Assembly: GCF_004117075.1 (NCBI RefSeq)
Contig: NZ_CP026721.1
Coordinates: 1,116,001-1,180,000, forward strand
Direction: 5' to 3'
From: Fervidobacterium changbaicum
Lineage (GTDB): Bacteria > Thermotogota > Thermotogae > Thermotogales > Fervidobacteriaceae
Length of the DNA stretch: 64,000 bases
Within the stretch, counting starts at the first letter, position 1. Each line of letters opens with the position of its first letter. Position numbers and translations under genes: made by a program. Of this stretch, positions 20,789 through 28,304 are shown piece after piece. The notes beneath the pieces were generated by a model. It was not told the origin of the DNA. It did not search any database and worked only from the letters and a program-made list of their open reading frames with translations.

Positions 20789-21496
20789 ATGTTTTCAATC
20801 CAATATGAAAAAGAGTTTGATTATTTCATAGGCATTGACCCATCTTGGACTGGAAGAAACCCAACGGCAGTTGTTGTATTGAGAGAAGATAGGGAAATTG
20901 GGAAGCTAAGTCTTTACAGATATGTATATGCAAAGGCTCTGGAAGAGATTGTTGAAGTTGTTTCGGAGTTGAAGAGACCTTCCGTAATAGGTGTTGACGC
21001 TCCATTGATTGTCAAAAATTTGCAAGGTCACAGGGAAAATGAGTTGGAATTCTTGAAAAATTATCCAATAAAGGTGCCGCTTTATCCAGTTAACACGGAA
21101 AGGTATCCAGAATTTTTTCCTTCGGCGCTGTACGAAAAGCTAAACGAAATAGGTTTTAGCTTCGCTAATAACAATGTATACGAAGTGTATCCACACGCTA
21201 CTTTAGCAGCTAAATTCTTTGGGAAGTTGTTCAGTTACAAAAGGGGCAAGAGAAAGGAAAGATTAAGAAAATTGGAAGAGATTGAGCGCAAGCTTTCTGA
21301 GTACATAGAATTTTGTGGGACGTCATTTGGCTGTGTTAAGGAACGAGAAGATTTTGACGATGCGCTAATATGCGCTTTGACTGTTTATTTACCAACCAAA
21401 GAAACATGCCTTGGGTTCGGTAGTTTTTCAGACGGTATACTGCTTGTGCCAATTCCAACATCTGTTCAGAAAGAACAAAGAGAGGATATTCGATGA
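20789..21496 (+). CDS. DUF429 family protein
   Basis: A 235-residue DUF429 protein, a family predicted to have an RNase H-like fold. Visible features are an N-terminal 'FIGIDPSWTGRNPTAVVVL' strand with Asp, 'VIGVDAPLIV', 'YEVYPHATLAA' and the C-terminal 'REDFDDALICALTVYL' with acidic residues. The arrangement is consistent with a metal-binding nuclease site, but no activity is established. TAGGAGGCTGTTT precedes the ATG. The stop overlaps the next gene's start by 4 bp (ATGA), so the two are one operon, which continues into the photolyase. Confidence 0.82.
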   Translation: MFSIQYEKEFDYFIGIDPSWTGRNPTAVVVLREDREIGKLSLYRYVYAKALEEIVEVVSELKRPSVIGVDAPLIVKNLQGHRENELEFLKNYPIKVPLYPVNTERYPEFFPSALYEKLNEIGFSFANNNVYEVYPHATLAAKFFGKLFSYKRGKRKERLRKLEEIERKLSEYIEFCGTSFGCVKEREDFDDALICALTVYLPTKETCLGFGSFSDGILLVPIPTSVQKEQREDIR

Positions 21497-21888
21497 GAGG
21501 TGCGTATGTTATTGTTCTAACACTCGATGTCTCAATTAAGCTAAATGTAGGAAGAAATTGCTGGAAGTTGAAATGCGGCACGTACGCTTATATCGGCTCA
21601 GGAATGGTAAACCTTGAAAAAAGGGTGCTCAGACATTTTTCTTCCAGCAAGAAATCGCATTGGCATATTGATTATTTGACGCAATTTGCTAGACCGCTCT
21701 TTGCAGTTTTGATTCCTTCCGATAGGAGATTAGAAGAGGAAATTTCGTTATCTTTCCAAAAATTTTTCGAATGCATTGAAGGTTTCGGTGCTTCCGATTT
21801 GAAGGTCCCATCTAATTTGTACAGAATCCATGATTTTAAAAAATTCTCAGAAATTTTGCATTCTTTTCTAGACACTGTTGAAAAGTGA
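21493..21888 (+). CDS. DUF123 (GIY-YIG-like) protein
   Basis: A 131-residue stand-alone DUF123 domain. The family pattern is clear: 'GAYVIVLTL', 'YAYIGSGMVNLEKRVLRHF' (the GIY-YIG-like YAY...IGS pair and Arg), 'HWHIDYL' and a C-terminal 'GFGASDLKVPSNLYRI' that lacks the usual Cys of 'CG.SDC'. In some archaea and bacteria this domain is fused to endonuclease III, which links it to DNA repair, but its own activity is not established. It overlaps DUF429 by 4 bp and ends 8 bp before the photolyase. Confidence 0.82.
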   Translation: MRGAYVIVLTLDVSIKLNVGRNCWKLKCGTYAYIGSGMVNLEKRVLRHFSSSKKSHWHIDYLTQFARPLFAVLIPSDRRLEEEISLSFQKFFECIEGFGASDLKVPSNLYRIHDFKKFSEILHSFLDTVEK

Positions 21889-21896
21889 GGAGGTGA

Positions 21897-23302
21897 ATGG
21901 TTGTGGATTACAAAGAGGTGTTCTGCGACAAAAGAAGGATTCGGAGCCTCGAAGATTTTGAAACCAGCGCTGAGCAATCAAAAGGTCCCGTGGTTTACTG
22001 GATGCAGCGAGAGCAAAGGGCACACGACAACTGGGCGTTGCTGTACGCTCAAAAGCAAGCTTTAAAACACAACTCTGACTTAATAGTGGTTTTCAACATC
22101 GTTCCGAAGTTTTTGGATGCCACGCTCAGGCAGTACGATTTTATGCTAAAAGGTCTATTCGAAACCAAAGGTGTACTCGAAGAGTTCAACATTCCATTAG
22201 TATTCACCTTCGGAGAACCTGAGAAGGAAATACTTAACATTGTTGATATTGTCAAAGCAAGTATGATCGTCACCGATTTCAACCCATTAAAAGTTGTAAA
22301 AACCTGGAAGAGTAGTTTAGCACAGAAGTTGAACATACCTATTTACGAAGTTGATGCTCACAATGTTGTTCCAGCTTTATTTGTCTCACAAAAGCAAGAA
22401 TACGGTGCGTACACTTTGAGGCCGAAAATTCATAGGTATTTGCATGAGTTCCTCACAGACTTTCCGCAACTAAAAAAGATGCCGGTGTCGAATTTGGAGT
22501 ATGAAAAGTTAAGTGTGTTTAAGGAAATAGGCGAAGTGATACCAAAGCTAACCATCGACTTTTCCGTCAAACCTGTCGAATGGTTGAAACCGGGATACAG
22601 CTCTGGAATGTCGGTTTTGAAAGAGTTCTTAGAAAGAAGTTGAAATGGTACGGTGAACAGCGCAACGACCCAACAAAGGATGCAACATCGAATCTTTCCG
22701 CTTACCTTCATTTCGGCCAGATCGCTCCGCAACGAGTAGCTTTTGAAACTCTCAAATACGAACACGAATATCCAGAGAGTGTTGCAAGTTTTCTGGAAGA
22801 GCTCATAGTTCGACGCGAACTTGCCGATAATTTTTGTTTCTACAACGAAAACTATGATTCTTTCGAAGGATTTCCCGACTGGGCGAAAAAGACGTTGAAT
22901 GAGCACAGACAAGATAAGCGACCATACATTTATTCTTTGGAAGAGTTAGAACAGGCAAGAACACACGATGAACTGTGGAATGCAGCGCAAAAGGAGATGG
23001 TAGTGAAAGGTAAGATGCACGGCTATATGAGAATGTACTGGGCGAAGAAGATTCTTGAATGGACAAGCTCGCCCGAAGAAGCTTTGAAATATGCGATATA
23101 TTTAAATGATAAGTACGAACTTGACGGCAGAGACCCGAATGGATACACTGGTATAGCTTGGGCAATAGGTGGTGTTCACGATAGACCTTGGCAACCAAGA
23201 CCCGTCTTCGGAATGATCAGGTATATGAGTTACGAAGGCGCTAAAAAGAAATTCGATGTGGAGAAATACGTTCAGTACGTCGAGAGTTTATCGAAAAGTT
23301 AG
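21897..23302 (+). pseudogene. phr: Class II deoxyribodipyrimidine photolyase, frameshifted
   Basis: A DNA photolyase repairs cyclobutane pyrimidine dimers using light, FAD and an antenna chromophore. Two overlapping frames together cover a full protein (about 466 residues). The first frame has 'PVVYWMQREQRAHDNWALLYAQ' and ends at 22643 after '[10 protein letters not shown]'. The second resumes '[34 protein letters not shown]' and runs to '[17 protein letters not shown]' and the stop at 23302. One A appears to be missing in the A/G run at 22632-22638. The start is ATG 21897 or, with better spacing from AGGAGGTGA, GTG 21903. Either the gene is a recent pseudogene, or the base was missed in sequencing. 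Both halves are otherwise well conserved. Confidence 0.85.
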
Positions 23303-23877
23303 CCCAATAATTTCAAAAAGAAGTTCACGAAAACAGGTACCAATAGAGAAACTATAAACCCATGCCCAAATGAAACTAACGCGGTTTCCCTGTCGCTGTA
23401 CATGGCGATGATTCCCAGGAGTGTGTCCATCGAAGTGGCACCAGCAACGGATATTGTTCCATATCTTGTGTGCTTTAACGCAAACGGAGATATAACTATG
23501 GCTATCAGTTCTCGGAATACGTTTGCAAAAAATGAGATACTACCTATGTAAGCACTGTAACTACTTGTAATCAATATTGCAGACAGACTGTACCAACCAA
23601 AACCTGAGGCAGCAAGTAATGTTTCAAGCTTTTTCAGTGGGATGAAGAAAGAAAGTATAAACGCAAATAGTAGCGTTCCCAACAGCGTTGATAAGATTAC
23701 AAGGAGTATGTCTTTGAAAAACTTCTTCTCAATTTTCTCTTTACTTAAGTCCAATCCTACGAGTGCTACAAGCATGTACAAAACGACTTCAACAGAACCA
23801 CTTGGGAGTTGGAAGTGAGTTATTCTTCCAACAAGCACACCAACGACAACAGAACTGATTAGAAAAAGGACCGCCAC
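23299..23877 (-). CDS. LysO-family exporter, C-terminal component
   Basis: A 192-residue membrane protein with several hydrophobic helices. It matches the C-terminal part of the LysO (DUF340) lysine exporter: '[13 protein letters not shown]', '[17 protein letters not shown]', '[22 protein letters not shown]', '[16 protein letters not shown]' and '[12 protein letters not shown]'. LysO is normally one protein of about 300 residues; here it is split over two genes. I start it at GTG 23877: GGGGGAG lies 7 bp before it and it begins one base after the upstream stop, so reinitiation is likely. The ATG at 23898 has no ribosome site. The substrate is inferred from the family. Confidence 0.78.
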   Translation of the reverse strand: MAVLFLISSVVVGVLVGRITHFQLPSGSVEVVLYMLVALVGLDLSKEKIEKKFFKDILLVILSTLLGTLLFAFILSFFIPLKKLETLLAASGFGWYSLSAILITSSYSAYIGSISFFANVFRELIAIVISPFALKHTRYGTISVAGATSMDTLLGIIAMYSDRETALVSFGHGFIVSLLVPVFVNFFLKLLG

Positions 23878-23878
23878 T

Positions 23879-24190
23879 TTACTGCTCCCCCTCTTCATTT
23901 AGAAGTTTCTTACTGTTGTTTTTAGACTTTTCGTCCCCAAATGTTTTTTCAAGAATTAATCCAAAGATGAAGCTTCCCAAACTCCCAGCAACTGCTATCG
24001 AAAGTCCGTAGAGTAATATGGTGTCAATTTTTCGGAATAGTTCATCGTTACTGCCGATTTCTAATCCGAGTGAGAAAAGTAATAACATAGTCAATACGAG
24101 CACGAGTTTGTATTTACCTATCCAATCCGTTCTTATAAGTTTTCCTACAAAAAAGCCCCCGAAAAATACTATCAACACCCACCATATCAT
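23879..24190 (-). CDS. LysO-family exporter, N-terminal component
   Basis: A 103-residue membrane protein with about three hydrophobic segments and the LysO N-terminal pattern 'LLLFSLGLEIGSND'. A charged Lys/Asn/Glu-rich tail ends the protein. Together with the following gene it reconstitutes a full LysO-like exporter. GAGGTGAACAGGA precedes the ATG at 24190. Because both frames start and stop cleanly and are tightly coupled, this looks like a genuine two-subunit form rather than a frameshift. Confidence 0.72.
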   Translation of the reverse strand: MIWWVLIVFFGGFFVGKLIRTDWIGKYKLVLVLTMLLLFSLGLEIGSNDELFRKIDTILLYGLSIAVAGSLGSFIFGLILEKTFGDEKSKNNSKKLLNEEGEQ

Positions 24191-24220
24191 TCCTGTTCAC
24201 CTCATAATAAGCTTTTTTAT

Positions 24221-24250
24221 AAAACGGGAGGCACAAAGCCTCCCGCTCTT
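24221..24250. terminator. Terminator after asnS
   Basis: CGGGAGGC / GCCTCCCG (8 bp, 24225-24245) is followed on the minus strand by TTTTATAAAAAAG and on the + strand by CTCTTTGTTTTT. It ends asnS just before the LysO pair. Confidence 0.85.
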
Positions 24251-24271
24251 TGTTTTTCCTTCATAACTGTT

Positions 24272-25570
24272 TTATGGATGCACTCTGTAGAGCGTTCTCG
24301 CAAAAGGTATGGCTTCTCGAATGTGCTCAAGACCAGCGATCCACGCTATCGTTCTTTCAACACCGAGTCCAAATCCGCTGTGTGGGACTGAACCAAATTT
24401 CCTTAGGTCAAGGTACCAATCGTATTTTTCAACAGGTAGATTGTTTTCTTTAAGTCTTTCGACGAGCAAGTCGTAATCATGGATACGCTGTGAAGCACCT
24501 ATAATTTCACCGTAACCTTCTGGTGCGAGTAAGTCGTCACAGAGCACAACTTGTGGATTTTCTGGGTCAGGCTGCATGTAGAATGCCTTTGCCTGTCTTG
24601 GATAGTGGGTTACGAACAACGGACTGTCGAATTGTTTTGCCAATACAGTCTCTTCATCGCCCCCAAAATCATCTCCCCATTTGATATCAAATCCCTGGTT
24701 TTGGAGGAATTTAACAGCTTCTGTGTAGGTCATCCTTGGGAATGGTTTTTGGACTTTTTCAAGCTTTGATACATCTCTTCCAATAGCAACAAGGTCATCG
24801 TATGCGTTGTTGAGAACGTATTGGACGATATAGTAAACCAGATCTTCTTGGAGTTTTACGTTGTCTTCGTGCTCGTAATATGCAACCTCAGCTTCGTTCA
24901 TCCAGAATTCTATAAGGTGCCTTCGGGTCTTTGATTTTTCCGCTCTGAATGTTGGGCCAAGGTTGTAAACCTTTCCGAATGCCATACAAGCAGCTTCGAG
25001 GTAGAGCTGTCCTGTCTGCGTGAGATAAACTTTACCGTAGTCAAAGTAATCAACTTCGAAAAGGTTGCCTGCAGTCTCACCGATAGCACCTGTGAAAATT
25101 GGTGTATCTATTTGTACAAAATCCCTTTCCCAGTAGAATTTTCTAATTGCTTTAATCACCGCATCCCTTATTCTCATAATGTGGAACTGGCGCTTTGCCC
25201 TGAGCCAGAGATGGCGGTGCTCCATAAGGTAGTCGATACTGTGGTCTGGTTTTTGGATGGGGAAATCTTCTGTCGGGATTTGAACGGGGATAACTTCCGT
25301 TGCGAGAACTTCAACTCCGCTTGGTGCCCTTTCATCTCTTCTGACCTTACCTTTTATGATAACCGAAGATTCTAACCTCAACTTGTCAGCAGCGGTGAAA
25401 TTTTCATCACCAACCGTGCTCTTTTCAACAACTACCTGAACAAAACCCGTGCCATCGCGAAATTCGATGAACATTATCTTCCCGCTGGATCTTTTTCTTC
25501 TTACCCAACCGCGTAGCTCAACTTCTTTATCAATATAGTCTTTTAAGTTCTTTATATACACCCACTCCAT
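24272..25570 (-). CDS. asnS: Asparagine-tRNA ligase
   Basis: A class IIb aminoacyl-tRNA synthetase that charges tRNA-Asn in the cytosol. The 432-residue protein has an N-terminal OB-fold ('VELRGWVRRKRSSGKIMFIEFRDGTGFVQVVV'), class II motif 1 around 'FYWERDFVQIDTPIFTGA', motif 2 'GPTFRAEKSKTRRHLIEFWMNEAE' and motif 3 'GLGVERTIAWIAGLEHIREAIPFARTLYR'. The 'GAIGETAGNLFEV' segment and the overall pattern favour AsnS over AspS. AAGGAGGTTTAAG lies upstream. GTG 25573 directly before the ATG is an alternative start. Confidence 0.95.
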   Translation of the reverse strand: MEWVYIKNLKDYIDKEVELRGWVRRKRSSGKIMFIEFRDGTGFVQVVVEKSTVGDENFTAADKLRLESSVIIKGKVRRDERAPSGVEVLATEVIPVQIPTEDFPIQKPDHSIDYLMEHRHLWLRAKRQFHIMRIRDAVIKAIRKFYWERDFVQIDTPIFTGAIGETAGNLFEVDYFDYGKVYLTQTGQLYLEAACMAFGKVYNLGPTFRAEKSKTRRHLIEFWMNEAEVAYYEHEDNVKLQEDLVYYIVQYVLNNAYDDLVAIGRDVSKLEKVQKPFPRMTYTEAVKFLQNQGFDIKWGDDFGGDEETVLAKQFDSPLFVTHYPRQAKAFYMQPDPENPQVVLCDDLLAPEGYGEIIGASQRIHDYDLLVERLKENNLPVEKYDWYLDLRKFGSVPHSGFGLGVERTIAWIAGLEHIREAIPFARTLYRVHP

Positions 25571-25622
25571 CACCTTAAACCTCCTTTTGTATCTTTTATT
25601 GAAATATGTGTTACTTACCTAA

Positions 25623-25674
25623 GATTATACCACACAACGTGGTTTTTCAACACGGGATGTATGTGGTATAATCC
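25623..25674. promoter_or_regulatory. Divergent promoters inside a 12-bp inverted repeat
   Basis: GATTATACCACA (25623-25634) and its exact reverse complement TGTGGTATAATC (25663-25674) carry the -10 boxes of two divergent promoters. Leftward TATAAT at 25624-25629 serves asnS (possible -35 TTGAAA at 25645-25650, short spacer). Rightward TATAAT at 25667-25672 serves the NlpC/P60 gene. The perfect symmetry could also bind a dimeric regulator, which is inference. Confidence 0.6.
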
Positions 25675-25709
25675 ATAGTAGTTATTCTATTCCTCGGAGG
25701 CTGGATACT

Positions 25710-26252
25710 ATGCGCAAAACGTACATTCTAATTAAGCTCGCACTATTCATCGTCATTTTGTTAATTTTCACATCTTTGAGTTTAGCTTTTCCAACACGTG
25801 AGTTATCAAAAACAGAGATAGATAAAATGTTTTCCGAATTGAAGAGATTGCAAGGTCTTCCTTACGTTTGGGGAGGAATCGATAGCACTGGTTTAGACTG
25901 TAGTGGATTGGTTCTGTATTTACTTAAGCTCCTTGGTCACGAAAGGTTTATATACCAAGGCTTTCTTGTGTACGACGTGACAGCAGATAATCTATATAAG
26001 TACAACACCAAACCTATCTCTGATCTGAAAGACTTAAAGAAAGGAGATCTAATCTTCATTGACACAAACGAAGATACCGTTTACGACCACGTGATGATCT
26101 TCGAAAAAATCGATGGTTATGGAAATATATGGGTCTGGGATGCCGCAGAGATGCCGGATGGGATACATCAAAATAAGGTAGACAGAAGACCGATATCCCT
26201 GCTTTCCCTCAGAAAATACGTATTCGGCAGGATCGTTGTCTTGAACAAGTAA
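25710..26252 (+). CDS. Exported NlpC/P60 family peptidase
   Basis: A 180-residue secreted cell-wall hydrolase candidate. A signal peptide or anchor occupies residues 1-26. The papain-like NlpC/P60 fold follows: 'LPYVWGGIDSTGLDCSGLV' with the catalytic Cys at about 64, 'LKKGDLIFID', and 'YDHVMIFEKI' with the catalytic His at about 127. The third polar residue would lie in the following strand. Family members cut D-gamma-glutamyl-meso-diaminopimelate or related peptide bonds in peptidoglycan. There is no substrate-binding SH3 or LysM domain, so it is a minimal version. TCGGAGGCTGGATACT precedes the ATG. Confidence 0.88.
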   Translation: MRKTYILIKLALFIVILLIFTSLSLAFPTRELSKTEIDKMFSELKRLQGLPYVWGGIDSTGLDCSGLVLYLLKLLGHERFIYQGFLVYDVTADNLYKYNTKPISDLKDLKKGDLIFIDTNEDTVYDHVMIFEKIDGYGNIWVWDAAEMPDGIHQNKVDRRPISLLSLRKYVFGRIVVLNK

Positions 26253-26269
26253 TTCTCGACAAATCCAAC

Positions 26270-26465
26270 AAATTCGCTGTTAGGAGATAACCTAGTCAAT
26301 CACTCATCGTTGAAGTGACGAGCTTGTGAAAACCTTGGTTAACTACCCTTAGAACGAAAGGTCAGATCGCTACGTCTGGAAAAAGCAAGGCACTGATGTT
26401 CGAAAGGAGGGAAGTGGCTGTTTTTTGACACAACTAAAGTCGCATGTGTCGGCAACTACAAGTGT
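26270..26465 (+). other. Candidate structured RNA or leader region
   Basis: About 195 bp between the NlpC/P60 gene and an ORF that lacks a ribosome site. Several short stems can be drawn: TAGG / CCTA (near 26280), TCACT / AGTGA (26301-26320), CAGA / TCTG (26364-26379) and GACACA / TGTGTC (26427-26450). Base composition is more balanced than in other intergenic DNA here. AAAGGAGGGAA at 26403 precedes a GTG-initiated frame of only four codons. I could not match it to SRP RNA, RNase P RNA, tmRNA or a riboswitch class that I know. Confidence 0.3.
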
Positions 26466-27059
26466 ATGAATGAGCTGAATGGGTTCCTCATAAGTTTTTT
26501 TGGACTAATCTTGAATTTGTTCAAAAAGTTCTTCAGGTTCTCGAGAATCCTTGGCAAACAAAAAAGCCAGACATTAACTTTAGCTATTATCCATTACGAT
26601 GGGAGAGATTTGCAAAGTGTGTTGAAGGAATTTTCATTAGAGCTGAACACGGCTGACGTAATTGTAGCACGAAACTTCACTCAAGCAGATTTGAAGACTA
26701 CGAAAAGACTTTTGAAAAAGGATGTGGTGTTCCTAGATAAAAACGGTGTTTTAATTTTCAAGCATGGAAATAGAGCCAACTTCATATCTTCTTTTGATGT
26801 TCACAAACTGCGCAGCTTTGAAAAACACGGAGCTAAGATTGTGGTTAGCCTTGATAAGAAAACTGCATGGATGATTAGTCAGATGTTCCCATTTTACTGC
26901 GTTGTCCCAGGAGAACCTTTTCAGGACACTATCATAACCGCTCCTATCCCCCTCACAAGGAGTTCCGACGGATTTTACTTCTCGAAGATCGCCTACCGAA
27001 ATCAGGTAACATTAATCGATCTGAACGTCGACATCTTAAAAGACTTCAAAGCAGGTTAG
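26466..27059 (+). CDS. Protein of unknown function
   Basis: A 197-residue protein that I do not recognise. The first 30 residues are hydrophobic and basic ('GFLISFFGLILNLFKKFFRFSRI'), suggesting a membrane anchor or interfacial helix. The rest looks like a soluble alpha/beta domain with 'TLAIIHYDGRDL' near the start. The ATG at 26466 has no Shine-Dalgarno sequence, so the start is uncertain and the gene may be controlled by the unusual leader upstream. No pathway clue comes from the neighbours (NlpC/P60 and glpX). Confidence 0.5.
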   Translation: MNELNGFLISFFGLILNLFKKFFRFSRILGKQKSQTLTLAIIHYDGRDLQSVLKEFSLELNTADVIVARNFTQADLKTTKRLLKKDVVFLDKNGVLIFKHGNRANFISSFDVHKLRSFEKHGAKIVVSLDKKTAWMISQMFPFYCVVPGEPFQDTIITAPIPLTRSSDGFYFSKIAYRNQVTLIDLNVDILKDFKAG

Positions 27060-27252
27060 CTATAGGTTTATATAGCTTTTCCTTCCTTTGTTTTGGTCTA
27101 AAAACGGTATTTTTAGACGAACCTGTGTAAAATTTTTCAGTATGCTTTCGTACAGCTTATAATATTCTTGTATGCATTATAATGTAACAATTACATTACT
27201 CGCTACTCGAGTGCTACAATTTTATAGTCAGAACAAAAGAGGGGGGAACGGT

Positions 27253-28263
27253 ATGGAAAAGGAGATAACATTAGAACTTGTTAGGGTTACCGAAGCTGCG
27301 GCTTTGATGGCAAGTAGATACTTGGGACGCGGAGACAAGGAAATGGTAGACAAAATGGCGTCAGATGCTATGCGCGGTATGCTTGACTATATCGAAATGA
27401 AGGGAACAGTTGTGCTCGGCGAAGGTGAAAAGGACAAAGCTCCCATGCTCTACCTTGGCGAGCAAGTTGGTAGATGGGCGGATGACGACCCAGAGTTGGA
27501 CATCGCAGTTGATCCTATCGATGGGACAAGACTCGTCGCATACGGCCTTCCAAACGCCATCAGCGTCATCGCCGCAACGGAAAAAGGTGGTATTGAATTT
27601 TTGCCAACGTACTATTCGTACAAACTCGCCGTTGGACCTGAACTAGCTGGAAAGTTGGACATAAACGCAACTATAAGGGAAAATCTCAGAGTAGCGGCGG
27701 CTATTTTGGGTATGGAGATTTCGGAACTCACATGCGTTGTGCTGAATAGAGACAGACATAGGGAAATTATAGATGAGATAAGAAGGGTAGGAGCGAGGAT
27801 AAAGCTCATCAGCGATGGTGACATAGCTGCTGCGATAGCAACCGCTCTTCCAGAAAGCAATGTCAACATATACATCGGTATCGGTGGCTCACCTGAGGCA
27901 CTTCTCGCAGCTGCTGCACTGAAATCACTTGGCGGTGAAATACAAGTAAAACTCTGGCCTATGGATGAAAACGAGAGAAATAAGTTATTAGAAATGGGAT
28001 ACGATCTTGAGAAGGTCTACAAGACAGATGACCTTATCAAATCCGACAACGTGATATTCGCTGCTACAGGAGTTACCGATGGAGATATGCTCAAAGGTGT
28101 CAGATTCTACAAGAATACCGCAATCACAGAATCGATAGTCATGAGGTCAAGAACAAGAACAATACGAAGGATCATCGCACAACATAATTTGAATTATAAA
28201 ACGATACCTCTGAAGAGCTCTGGAGAAATCAAATACGTTAACGGTCTTAGGAGAAATTTGTAA
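27253..28263 (+). CDS. glpX: Class II fructose-1,6-bisphosphatase
   Basis: GlpX removes the 1-phosphate of fructose 1,6-bisphosphate in gluconeogenesis, using Mn2+ or Mg2+. The 336-residue protein carries the family core: 'VVLGEGEKDKAPML', 'DIAVDPIDGTRLVAYG' (the metal-binding DPxDGT motif), 'ISDGDIAAAI' and 'IGIGGSPEALLAAAALKSLGG', ending 'FAATGVTDGDMLKGV...TESIVMRSRT'. The start at 27253 follows GAGGGGGGAACGGT; the longer frame from 27172 is unrelated to the family. A likely promoter is TTACAT, 18 bp, TACAAT between about 27191 and 27220. A strong terminator follows. Confidence 0.95.
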   Translation: MEKEITLELVRVTEAAALMASRYLGRGDKEMVDKMASDAMRGMLDYIEMKGTVVLGEGEKDKAPMLYLGEQVGRWADDDPELDIAVDPIDGTRLVAYGLPNAISVIAATEKGGIEFLPTYYSYKLAVGPELAGKLDINATIRENLRVAAAILGMEISELTCVVLNRDRHREIIDEIRRVGARIKLISDGDIAAAIATALPESNVNIYIGIGGSPEALLAAAALKSLGGEIQVKLWPMDENERNKLLEMGYDLEKVYKTDDLIKSDNVIFAATGVTDGDMLKGVRFYKNTAITESIVMRSRTRTIRRIIAQHNLNYKTIPLKSSGEIKYVNGLRRNL

Positions 28264-28271
28264 AAAATAAA

Positions 28272-28302
28272 GGCTACTACCGGTCGGGTAGTAGCCTTTT
28301 TT
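28272..28302. terminator. Terminator between glpX and the GH65 operon
   Basis: GGCTACTACC / GGTAGTAGCC (10 bp, 28272-28296) is followed by six T on the + strand. An A-rich tract on the left lets it also terminate the leftward GH65 operon. Confidence 0.92.
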
Positions 28303-28304
28303 GT

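Noticed and set aside
26270-26465. SRP RNA, RNase P RNA, tmRNA or a group II intron remnant
   Set aside because: The conserved cores (GGAA tetraloop with its internal loop, RNase P CR-I/CR-V, tmRNA alanine acceptor, intron domain V) could not be found. I left it as an unnamed structured candidate.
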